Positions 24,431-31,723 of a DNA stretch of 64,000 nucleotides are shown in pieces. The translations under genes and the position numbers were made by a program. The DNA is taken from assembly GCA_017447625.1 (NCBI GenBank), contig JAFSNB010000019.1, forward strand, positions 1-64,000, read 5' to 3'. Numbering within the stretch: the stretch's first letter is position 1; the number at the start of each line of letters is the position of its first letter. Source of the stretch: Bacteroidaceae bacterium (GTDB lineage Bacteria > Bacteroidota > Bacteroidia > Bacteroidales > Bacteroidaceae). Under the pieces are notes generated by a model, which saw nothing but the letters and a program-made list of their open reading frames with translations, ran no database searches and was not told the origin of the DNA.

Positions 24431-25119
24431 TCGCGAGCAATAAACAAGAACAAAAATGTCTCTCTCTTCATATTTTTAACGTTCTTCCATGTTTTTGCTT
24501 GCAAATCGGAAAGGTATGAGGCTTCTGCATGATAGGCAAAAGTAGGGATTTATCCTTTAACGGCCAAATTTAAGGGTAAGATATCTCGTATTCTATTTGA
24601 TTTGTTGTGACAGTTACAGTTGTGACAGTTAAAAAACGAGGGTGTGACACCCCTATTAATACTATATAACTAATTAATATATAAATAGTTATATATAAAA
24701 ATAGAAAGTTGGATACCCTCGAAAAAATAACTGTCACAACTGTAACTGTCACAACTCATCAAAACCTAACATTCTATAGACTTGATTTTCAGGGATATAA
24801 GAAATTCGCAAGTGTTTGTGTCTGCGATTCTGGCCTTCTATTTGTGACAAAAAGAATGCTTTTTCTCATCTCAAAGGCCTAAAAACGATACTTGATGCCC
24901 ACTTTTCGATACTCTCTCATATATTTGGCACAATCTCAGCGGTTGTAAAAGTTCGCTATTACATTACAAATCGAAGGGGTATTGGCAGATTTCAGGCATT
25001 AATTATGCAGAATTAGGGCTTTCAAGAAGCAAAAAAGAAGGGTTAATACAAGGAATATGACTTGCATCAACTCTTCTTCGTGATATTTTTGCAAAATATT
25101 TGGAACAAGAATCAAAAAG
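24431..25119. other. Gene-free accessory tract with a large palindrome
   Basis: No reading frame here has a recognisable product. The main content is the nested palindrome at 24604-24755. The rest (24760-25119) is AT-rich without repeats or promoters that I can identify. Confidence 0.55.
24604..24755. repeat. 152-bp nested palindrome
   Basis: Outer arms of 28 bases (24604-24631 and 24728-24755; each contains TGACAGTTACAGTTGTGACA or its complement) are perfectly complementary. Inside them CGAGGGT (24637-24643) pairs with ACCCTCG (24715-24721), and TATATAACTA (24663-24672) pairs with TAGTTATATA (24686-24695). Each outer arm also contains two direct TGTGACAGTT copies. Transcribed, it would form a very long hairpin; as DNA it could be a cruciform or a protein-binding array. 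Confidence 0.85.
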
Positions 25120-25479
25120 TCAACGCTCCACCCAGTTCTCAATCTCAATGCCGGGAATGCGCTCGAAGTGGTCGAGGTTCTCAGTCACCATCACGTAGCC
25201 GTGGTGGACGGCTGACGACTGACGGCCGATGCGGATGGCCTCAAGAACCTCGTCGCCGACGGGATCGTCCTTCCATGCGCCAGCCACGCTGAAAAAAAGC
25301 TCATCCTTCTCCTTCTCGGTCAGTTTCCGCTTGGTCTTGGCTATTGGAGCGGCCTTTTCCTCGGCTCTCACTTCCTCATACAGATGGTCGGCAAGCCAGC
25401 GTTTGTTGCTCGTCGAGAGTGCCATCGAGTGCAGGAAGTTCAGCACCGTATTCATTGAGATTGTCAAGTTCATAAGCAT
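25120..25479 (-). pseudogene. Collapsed toxin-antitoxin gene: antitoxin fused to the end of a PIN toxin
   Basis: 119 residues. Residues 1-90 look like a Bacteroidota antitoxin (SMNTVLNFLHSMALSTSNKRWLADHLYEEV, then LTEKEKDELFFSVAGAWKDDPVGDEVLEAIRIGR), the type that precedes PIN-domain toxins. The last 27 residues, HGYVMVTENLDHFERIPGIEIENWVER, match the usual C-terminal end of VapC-type PIN toxins (V-T-x-N-x-x-x-F-x-R-I ... I-x-N-W). The toxin's catalytic N-terminal part is missing, so an internal deletion seems to have joined the two genes in frame. It still has a promoter (TATCTTTG at 25502-25509, minus). It may still bind operator DNA but should not be an active nuclease. Confidence 0.6.
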
Positions 25480-25501
25480 ATTGTTTTAATAATTACGGCG
25501 A

Positions 25502-25509
25502 CAAAGATA
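25502..25509 (-). promoter_or_regulatory. -7 element of the fused antitoxin gene
   Basis: TATCTTTG on the minus strand, about 23 bases before the ATG at 25479. Confidence 0.55.
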
Positions 25510-26222
25510 AGCATTCTCTTTCAATTGTTATCCCTTTTGTCAGTTAAATATACAAAAAGCGGGCAAAACAGATCTCTTTTTACTTTCTTATAACTACAAA
25601 TAGGACAATGTGCCCCTTTGAGATTCTTCTGTATGTCCGCACAATGACCCGCTTTCAAAATGGCGCGATTCTCAGAGGATGATTTTTAGCGTAACGACAT
25701 GTACCACAGCTTATTATCGTCAATATTTATGTACGTTTGAACTGACAATCTGGAGCGAGACGACATCACAAGACCCGCATTTTGTTGCAAAAAGGCTTAA
25801 AATCCTATATATCAAGGCTCACTTATAAATACATCAAGGTGTAATGGTGTTTTGATGCTGGTGTATTTGCACTTTGATGCTGGTGTAATGCTGGTTGGGC
25901 CTTGGACGATTTTTGCGTCCTGTTCCATAAAAACGCCTCTTTTCCTAAGTAAAATGCCCCTTTTCCGCTTCTATTTTGTCATTTTCTTGCAAATATATCG
26001 CCCGAAAACCGCCAACAACTGTTCGATTTGTACACAGAAGGCCGTAAAGTGACCTTTTGTGTTAATAATCCCTAAAAAGCCTTGCAATTTGATAGGTTGA
26101 AATGTAACAATCCCTAATTTTGTTGAGCAATCAAAGGCGGAAACCCGAATAAATCTGCAAAGAGATTTGAGTAAAATTGCAAAGAGATTTGAGTAAAAAA
26201 CAGAAGAAACAAACATTACAAA
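25510..26222. other. Gene-free accessory tract with short repeats
   Basis: No supported gene. Two copies of TTTGATGCTGGTGTA lie at 25851-25865 and 25873-25887. Near the right end, 26154-26198 holds two 22-bp units (TTTGAGTAAAATTGCAAAGA register) that match, in inverted orientation, the repeats upstream of the AAA ATPase gene at 24344. Confidence 0.55.
26154..26198 (+). repeat. 22-bp tandem repeats, second block
   Basis: Two units of period 22 sharing AGATTTGAGTAAAA; the reverse complement matches the 24344-24430 block. No gene follows in the orientation expected from the other block. Confidence 0.75.
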
Positions 26223-26265
26223 AAGAACGCTGCGAGTAACCTCATGTGCTACTCGCAGCGTTCTT
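26223..26265. terminator. Terminator of the ribH operon (bidirectional hairpin)
   Basis: AAGAACGCTGCGAGTA (26223-26238) pairs perfectly with TACTCGCAGCGTTCTT (26250-26265). On the minus strand it is followed by TTTTTGT, consistent with termination after ribH. Confidence 0.85.
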
Positions 26266-26288
26266 ATTATATCGAGATGTATTAATGA

Positions 26289-26780
26289 CTACTGAAATCG
26301 GGAGCCGTAGGCGACCATCTTTATGGCGGTTATAGCGCACTCATCACCTTTGTTTCCGAGGATGCCGCCGCAGCGGGCCTCTGCCTGATCGGTGTTGTTG
26401 CAGGTGAGGAGGCCGTAGATTACGGGAACGCGCCCGCGCAGATTCAGCTCGGCAAGGCCCTGAGTGGTGCCTTGGCAGATGTAGTCGAAATGCGGGGTCT
26501 CACCACGTATGACACAACCGATGGCGATGATGGCATCGTAGCGCCCGGATTCGAGCATACGCGTAGCGCCATAAATCAGCTCGAAACTGCCCGGCACGTG
26601 GCACACGTCGATATCCGTCTCAGCCGCTCCGTTGGTGATGAGTGTCTGGATTGCTCCGTCACGCATCGCGTAGGTAAAGCGGTCGTTCCAGTCGGCCACG
26701 ACTATGCCGAACTTCATTCCTTGAGCCGACGGCACGCTTTTCGCGTCGTAGTCAGACAGGTTGTGCAGGGCTGTAGCCAT
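26289..26780 (-). CDS. ribH: 6,7-dimethyl-8-ribityllumazine synthase
   Basis: 163 residues. Condenses 5-amino-6-ribitylaminouracil with 3,4-dihydroxybutanone phosphate in riboflavin synthesis, forming a cytoplasmic icosahedral or pentameric shell. Diagnostic motifs: [38 protein letters not shown] (catalytic His in the ETPHF turn) and [15 protein letters not shown]. It follows the TPR protein gene after only 5 bases and is followed by a strong terminator, so the two form an operon. Confidence 0.96.
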   Translation of the reverse strand: MATALHNLSDYDAKSVPSAQGMKFGIVVADWNDRFTYAMRDGAIQTLITNGAAETDIDVCHVPGSFELIYGATRMLESGRYDAIIAIGCVIRGETPHFDYICQGTTQGLAELNLRGRVPVIYGLLTCNNTDQAEARCGGILGNKGDECAITAIKMVAYGSRFQ

Positions 26781-26785
26781 AGGAT

Positions 26786-27457
26786 TTATTTTACTCGTTC
26801 GATATACTTGTCAATCTCCTGACTTGCCATAGAGTTGACGTATTTCTCCTTGATCTGCTCGTAGAGCTTCAAAGCCTCTTCGGGCTTGCCCTGAGACTCG
26901 TAGAGCTGGCCAGCCTGGATGAGATAGGTGGGAGAAAGACTGTTGTTGTCAGCCTTCTTAGCAGCCTGGAGCAGAGTCTTGATGGCCTTGTCGGTCTGTC
27001 CGAGGTTAGCGTAGCAGTTGCCGAGCATACCGATGGCTGCGGGACTGATGATGGCATCGTCCTGAGTATCGTAGCTCTCCAGCATCTTCACAGCCTCTTC
27101 GTTCTTGCCAGTCTGAGCGTAGCAGATGCCAGCATAGAGTTTGGCGAGATTGCCGGCCTTGGTGCAGCTGTATTCCTCTGCAACTTTGAGGAAACCGATG
27201 CAGCCCTGGCCGTCACCGTTGAGGGCCTTGTCGTAGTTGTCGGCGGCGAAGTAGTTCTCGCACTTGAAGAGAGCCTCGCTGGCCTTCTGTGCGTTGGGCT
27301 TTGCCACAAACTGGATGTAGGAGATGATGGCAGCGGCAACGATGATGATGCCACAGATGCCATAGATGATGTGCTTCTTGTACTTGTCAATGAAAGCTTC
27401 TGTCATTGTCAGCGCCTCGTTCTCTGCGGGTGCGACGGTAGGTTGATTTTTTGCCAT
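26786..27457 (-). CDS. Membrane-anchored tetratricopeptide repeat protein
   Basis: 223 residues: cytoplasmic N-terminus, one transmembrane helix (about 31-54, [23 protein letters not shown]), then four or so TPR-like helical pairs ([101 protein letters not shown]). The topology resembles YfgM, an ancillary factor of the Sec translocon in E. coli, but orthology is not shown. Upstream of ribH in one operon; promoter at 27520-27528. Confidence 0.8.
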   Translation of the reverse strand: MAKNQPTVAPAENEALTMTEAFIDKYKKHIIYGICGIIIVAAAIISYIQFVAKPNAQKASEALFKCENYFAADNYDKALNGDGQGCIGFLKVAEEYSCTKAGNLAKLYAGICYAQTGKNEEAVKMLESYDTQDDAIISPAAIGMLGNCYANLGQTDKAIKTLLQAAKKADNNSLSPTYLIQAGQLYESQGKPEEALKLYEQIKEKYVNSMASQEIDKYIERVK

Positions 27458-27519
27458 GTTATGTTAATGATTTTAGTATTTCCAAGTGTCATGCGTGCGC
27501 ATATCGCACGAAAAGCGGC

Positions 27520-27528
27520 GCAAATTTA
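27520..27528 (-). promoter_or_regulatory. -7 element, TPR-ribH operon
   Basis: TAAATTTGC on the minus strand, about 60 bases upstream of the TPR protein start and divergent from the recF promoter. Confidence 0.6.
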
Positions 27529-27590
27529 GATAAATTATATGGTTTGCTCAACTTTTTGGCTCTTTATTTCCGTTTTTGCCCCTCTTTTCT

Positions 27591-27599
27591 TACTTTTGC
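27591..27599 (+). promoter_or_regulatory. -7 element, recF promoter
   Basis: TACTTTTGC, 24 bases before the ATG at 27624, which rules out the longer frame beginning at 27576. Confidence 0.65.
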
Positions 27600-27623
27600 A
27601 CGCGAAAAACGCTTCAAGAACTG

Positions 27624-28727
27624 ATGATTTTACGCAAACTGTCCATATTAAACTACAAAAACATCGCTCAGGCCGACCTTGAGTTCTCTCCGAAGATCAA
27701 TTGTCTAATCGGGGACAACGGCGAGGGCAAGACGAATGTGATGGATGCGATTCATTTTCTTGCGCTCTGCAGGAGTATAACCACGAACATCGACTCGCTT
27801 TGCATCCGCCACGGCGAGGAGTTCGCTGTGTTGCAAGGCTATTTCGAGCATGAGGACGGGCGTGCCGAGGAGGAAATATATGCCGGAATACGCCGTGGGC
27901 AGAAGAAGCAGGTGAAGCGCAACAAGAAAGCCTACAAGCGTCTGGCTGAACATATAGGCATAGTACCGATCGTGATGGTTTCCCCGATGGACTCCGTCCT
28001 GATTGCCGGCGGCAGCGAGGAGCGGCGACGATTTATGGATGTGGTGATATCCCAATATGACCACAACTACCTGAATGCCCTGTTACAATACAACCACGCC
28101 CTGCAGCAACGTAACGCCCTGCTGAAGATGGAAGACCCCGCACCCGACCCCGACCTGCTTTCGCTATGGGAGGAGGAGATGGCACGTCAGGGCGTGACTA
28201 TCTACGAGGCACGTGCGGCTTACGTCAAAGAGCTTGTGCCTGTGTTCCAGCGCATCTACGAGAGCCTGAGCCGCGGCCGCGAGCAGGTAGGACTGGCATA
28301 CACCTCACACGCCCAACGCGGCGACCTGCTGGACATCATTCAGCGCGACAGAGCCAAAGACCTCGTCATGGGCTTCTCGCTCCACGGCGTACATAAGGAC
28401 GAGCTGGAGATGACTCTGGGCGGTTTCCCGATAAAGAGAGAGGGGTCGCAGGGTCAGAACAAGACCTATCTCATAGCCCTAAAGCTTGCGCAGTTTGATT
28501 TCCTGCGTCGAACAGGAAGCCGCACGACGCCGCTTCTGCTCTTAGATGACATCTTCGACAAGCTAGATGCCGAGCGTGTGGAACAGATTGTGCGTCTGGT
28601 GAGCAACGAGGGATTCGGACAGATATTCATAACCGACACAAACCGCGACCATCTGAACAGCATCCTGGCCCGTATGGACTCCGATTATAAACTGTTTCAC
28701 GTAAAAAGTGGGGAGGTGAGCCTATGA
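27624..28727 (+). CDS. recF: DNA replication and repair protein RecF
   Basis: 367 residues, SMC-like ATPase that helps load RecA at gaps. Starts MILRKLSILNYKNIAQADLEF; Walker A GDNGEGKTNVMDAIHFLA, the signature EGSQGQNKTYLIALKLAQF, and Walker B TTPLLLLDDIFDKLD with D-loop. Its stop overlaps the next start as ATGA, showing coupling to the DciA-like gene, a common pairing in Bacteroidota. Confidence 0.96.
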   Translation: MILRKLSILNYKNIAQADLEFSPKINCLIGDNGEGKTNVMDAIHFLALCRSITTNIDSLCIRHGEEFAVLQGYFEHEDGRAEEEIYAGIRRGQKKQVKRNKKAYKRLAEHIGIVPIVMVSPMDSVLIAGGSEERRRFMDVVISQYDHNYLNALLQYNHALQQRNALLKMEDPAPDPDLLSLWEEEMARQGVTIYEARAAYVKELVPVFQRIYESLSRGREQVGLAYTSHAQRGDLLDIIQRDRAKDLVMGFSLHGVHKDELEMTLGGFPIKREGSQGQNKTYLIALKLAQFDFLRRTGSRTTPLLLLDDIFDKLDAERVEQIVRLVSNEGFGQIFITDTNRDHLNSILARMDSDYKLFHVKSGEVSL

Positions 28728-29014
28728 GACGTCAGAAAGCGGTACAGATTGGCGAGCTCGTGAACCAATTTTTGCGTGAAGAAGGGCTGGAGACGCCCTA
28801 CAACGAGTTCCGCATGGAGAAAGCCTGGGGCGAAGTCATGGGTCAGGGAATCGTGCGCTATACGGGCCGCGTGTTTGTGAAGAGCCAGGCTCTTTACGTT
28901 GAACTGCGCTCGTCTGTAATCCGTCAGGAACTGATGTTGGGTCGCCAACAGCTTGTGGCACGCCTGAACAACTACGTCGGGGCGCAGGTGATTCAGAAGA
29001 TTGTGTTTATATAA
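28724..29014 (+). CDS. DUF721 (DciA-like) protein, probable replicative helicase loader
   Basis: 96 residues: MRRQKAVQIGELVNQFLREEGLETPYNEFRMEKAWGEVMGQGI, then a small KH-like part (VFVKSQALYVELRSSVIRQELML). DUF721 corresponds to DciA, which delivers the replicative helicase DnaB in bacteria without DnaC/DnaI. Translation is coupled to recF by a 4-base overlap. The 3' end overlaps the convergent 5-FCL gene by 8 bases. Confidence 0.85.
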   Translation: MRRQKAVQIGELVNQFLREEGLETPYNEFRMEKAWGEVMGQGIVRYTGRVFVKSQALYVELRSSVIRQELMLGRQQLVARLNNYVGAQVIQKIVFI

Positions 29015-29528
29015 CCTTATCCATACGGATGTCGTGTTCCTCGTGCGGTATAGCTTCAACAATCTGAAAAGGCCAGCAAACGCCAATCTTATAGGTTTTA
29101 GTCAGACGGCTTAGCAGGCGGTCATAATATCCTTTGCCGCGCCCGAGACGGTCGCCCTCGCGAGTGAACGCCACACCGGGAATTAGTGCGGTTTCAATCT
29201 CTTCGTAATTCGTAAACGCCTTGCCCTGAGGCTCAAGGATATGGAAGGCCCCTTCGCTCAACTTGTCCTCATCTTCATATAAGCGAAGTTCAAGGTCATC
29301 TCCAACAACCACCGGAAGCAGGATGCAACGGTCGGCCAGTTTCACTATCAGCGGACGCAGGTCGGCCTCATCGGGAAGCGGGTAATAGAGAAGGATGGTC
29401 CGGGCCTGAGCCACATGCGGTTCGTTCTCCAACATCCGACACAACTCGGCGGAGAGGGCTGCCCGCTCCTCTTTGCTGCAGGCCGCCTTCCGCTGGCGTA
29501 TTATTTGTCGAATGTCGGTTTTATGCAT
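29007..29528 (-). CDS. 5-formyltetrahydrofolate cyclo-ligase
   Basis: 173 residues. Converts 5-formyl-THF to 5,10-methenyl-THF using ATP, returning the storage folate to the active pool. Motifs: RQIIRQRKAACSKEERA at the start, ILLYYPLPDEADLRPLI, and LIPGVAFTREGDRLGRGKGYYDRLL, the family signature that binds ATP phosphates. It follows the CtpA gene after about 105 bases of repeat-rich spacer. Confidence 0.94.
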   Translation of the reverse strand: MHKTDIRQIIRQRKAACSKEERAALSAELCRMLENEPHVAQARTILLYYPLPDEADLRPLIVKLADRCILLPVVVGDDLELRLYEDEDKLSEGAFHILEPQGKAFTNYEEIETALIPGVAFTREGDRLGRGKGYYDRLLSRLTKTYKIGVCWPFQIVEAIPHEEHDIRMDKVI

Positions 29529-29535
29529 TTGTAAA

Positions 29536-29631
29536 GCCCCCTACCCCTAAAGGGGAGTTTAGTTTAAGGGTTTAAGAAGTTTAAGGGTTTAAGTCTCACC
29601 TCCCTAAAGGGGAGGGGTCGGGGGAGAGGCT
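29536..29631. repeat. Intergenic GC palindromes flanking GTTTAAG repeats
   Basis: A GC palindrome CCCCTAAAGGGG (about 29544-29555) and an A2-type copy CTCCCTAAAGGGGAGGGGTC (29600-29619) flank three GGTTTAAG-type units. The second is the closest intergenic relative of the element in the metallopeptidase lipoprotein gene. Confidence 0.7.
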
Positions 29632-29633
29632 GT

Positions 29634-31253
29634 TCAACGGTCTAAGGTTGGCACCGACGCCCCCTCTTTCAACAGCTCAACAGCTTTCAGCACAGCCGGG
29701 TCGTCCTTGCTCAGGAACTGAATCCTCATGTTCTGATCCCAAGCGTCATAGATTATGGTTGCAAACAGACTGCGCTCGAATAGAGGTGCACTTCGGCGCA
29801 ACATCAGGTTGCGGCGGCGCAGGCCGTGCTCGTTGGCGAAAGAGGCGAACTGCTCCAGGATGTTCTGCTTGCGCAACCAGCCCTCCATCGCGTCCAGAGT
29901 CTTCAGCGTGTTGAGTTTCTGGCGGTTGGCCTCGGTGAATGTGAGGGCAAACTGGCCGATAAGCATACTGTAGAGCGCTTCTTTATAATAAGATGTGTAG
30001 AGCGTGGTATCTTCCGGGATGAATATATCCGGCATTATGCCTCCGCCGCCATAAACGGTACGCCCGATGCGGGTCTCGTAGGCAGGGCCTGTCTGGCGGA
30101 CGCTGTCAGCAGAGAAGAACTCGCCACGCTCGTAGCGCATGATGAGATCATTCTCGTACTCCTCGCCCTTACCCTTTTCGTAAGGTTTCTGAATGCAGCG
30201 GCCAGAGGGCGTGTAATAACGTGCAACGGTGAGGCGCACGATACTGCCGTCCTTGAACTCAATGGGCTGTTGCACAAGACCTTTGCCGAAGGTGCGACGG
30301 CCAATGACTATGCCTCGGTCGTTGTCCTGGATAGCACCAGCAAAGATCTCGGATGCGGATGCGGAGCCCTCATCTACCAATACGATAATTGGCAGATGCT
30401 GGAACGAGCCGCGCCCGTCTGTCAGATAGTCCTCACGAGGCGATTTCCGGCCTTCGGTATATACCACAAGCTGGTTCGCCGGCAGGAACTCGTTGACCAT
30501 CTGAATAGCGGTTTGCATGTATCCGCCGCGATTGCCGCGCAAATCGACGATGAGGTTCTTCATGCCCTGGATATTCATCTCGGCAAGCGCCACAAGCATC
30601 TCGGCGTAGGTGTTCTCTCCGAACGACTGAATAGCGATATAACCCGTGTTCTGGTTAATCATGAAATAGGCATCGACGCTCTCCACAGGCACGTCGCCGC
30701 GCACTACGGTGAAGTTCATCGGTTTCTTCTGCCCATAGCGGATAATGGTCAGACGCACCTTCGAGTCCTTCGCGCCGCGCAGATGCTTCATTATCTCCTG
30801 ATTCTCCATTCCTATAAGGCTCTTGCCGTCGGCCGCGATAATACGGTCTCCAGCCAGCAGACCCACCTTCTCAGACGGGCCGCCCTTGATGATATTCATG
30901 ATATGAACGGTATCGTGCTGAACCGTAAAGCGGATGCCGATTCCGGAAAAACTACCTCGCAGCTCCTCCACACTCTCCTCGGCATCCTTGGCGCTGATAT
31001 AGCTCGAATGAGGATCCAGTTCGGAGAGGATTTGCGGCATTGCCTCCTCCACGATGTCGTTCATATCCACAGTATCAACGTAACTGTTGTCAATAATCTG
31101 CAACAGATAGTTCAGTTTGCTGCTCCCTGTGTTGATGATACTCAGGCGGTTACCGGAAAAATGATTTGCATAGAACGTGCCTATCAGAATGCCGACTATT
31201 ACGCTCAGAGCAAGCAGTATGGGAACAAAACGGTTCTTGTTCTGGTTATTCAT
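29634..31253 (-). CDS. C-terminal processing (S41/CtpA-type) protease
   Basis: 539 residues. Start MNNQNKNRFVPILLALSVIV is a membrane anchor or signal (a longer frame is rejected because it would place 31 residues before it). A PDZ domain (about 95-180, SGIGIRFTVQHDTVHIMNIIKGGPSEKVGLLAGDRI) precedes the S41 catalytic domain with LVDEGSASASEIFAGAIQDN (catalytic Ser) and GRRTFGKGLVQ (catalytic Lys). Acts in the periplasm on C-termini of envelope proteins. Its start overlaps the dCMP deaminase stop by 8 bases. Confidence 0.93.
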   Translation of the reverse strand: MNNQNKNRFVPILLALSVIVGILIGTFYANHFSGNRLSIINTGSSKLNYLLQIIDNSYVDTVDMNDIVEEAMPQILSELDPHSSYISAKDAEESVEELRGSFSGIGIRFTVQHDTVHIMNIIKGGPSEKVGLLAGDRIIAADGKSLIGMENQEIMKHLRGAKDSKVRLTIIRYGQKKPMNFTVVRGDVPVESVDAYFMINQNTGYIAIQSFGENTYAEMLVALAEMNIQGMKNLIVDLRGNRGGYMQTAIQMVNEFLPANQLVVYTEGRKSPREDYLTDGRGSFQHLPIIVLVDEGSASASEIFAGAIQDNDRGIVIGRRTFGKGLVQQPIEFKDGSIVRLTVARYYTPSGRCIQKPYEKGKGEEYENDLIMRYERGEFFSADSVRQTGPAYETRIGRTVYGGGGIMPDIFIPEDTTLYTSYYKEALYSMLIGQFALTFTEANRQKLNTLKTLDAMEGWLRKQNILEQFASFANEHGLRRRNLMLRRSAPLFERSLFATIIYDAWDQNMRIQFLSKDDPAVLKAVELLKEGASVPTLDR

Positions 31254-31686
31254 ATCCTTCAATAGGTAAACATTTAACTTCGATTCCGGCGCAACGCAAC
31301 AAATCCACGCCGTCGCTAAGACGATACTCGCGGGCATAAATGACACGGCGGATGCCAGCCTGAATGATGAGTTTGGAGCACTCTATACAAGGCGAGTCGG
31401 TGACATAGAGAGTTGCGCCCTCGGAGTTGTTGCCCGAGCGGGCTATCTTGGTGATGGCGTTGGCCTCGGCATGCAACACGTAAGGTTTGGTAACATCATT
31501 CTCGTCCTCGCAGATGTTCTCGAACCCGGACGGAGTGCCGTTGTATCCGTCGCTGATTATCATCTTGTCCTTCACCACGAGAGCACCTACCTGCCTGCGC
31601 GTGCAGTAGCTGTTCTCACTCCAGATGCGGGCCATCCGCAAATAACGGAGATCAAGTGCGGACCCATCTTTTCCTTTATTTCCCAT
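31246..31686 (-). CDS. dCMP deaminase (ComEB-like)
   Basis: 146 residues, zinc-dependent deaminase of the cytidine/deoxycytidylate family, converting dCMP to dUMP for dTTP synthesis. Zinc motif: HAEANAI, and PCIECSKLIIQAGI. N-terminal YLRMARIWSENSYCTRRQVGALVVKD is typical. Forms an operon with the M3 peptidase gene upstream (37-base gap) and CtpA downstream (8-base overlap). Confidence 0.93.
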   Translation of the reverse strand: MGNKGKDGSALDLRYLRMARIWSENSYCTRRQVGALVVKDKMIISDGYNGTPSGFENICEDENDVTKPYVLHAEANAITKIARSGNNSEGATLYVTDSPCIECSKLIIQAGIRRVIYAREYRLSDGVDLLRCAGIEVKCLPIEGYE

Positions 31687-31723
31687 TTTCTTTGCTTTTT
31701 CAGTATTTCGTTATAACGCCACT

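Noticed and set aside
24816-25016. 66-codon open frame in the gene-free accessory tract
   Set aside because: No promoter, no signal or domain, and base composition like the surrounding non-coding DNA.
29826-31265. A 479-codon open frame opposite the CtpA protease gene
   Set aside because: It is the antisense shadow of a well-recognised protease; it has no signal, motif or promoter of its own. The same applies to long shadows at 4203-5204, 12138-13295, 56307-57503 and 59883-60836, which arise because high third-position GC leaves few stops on the other strand.
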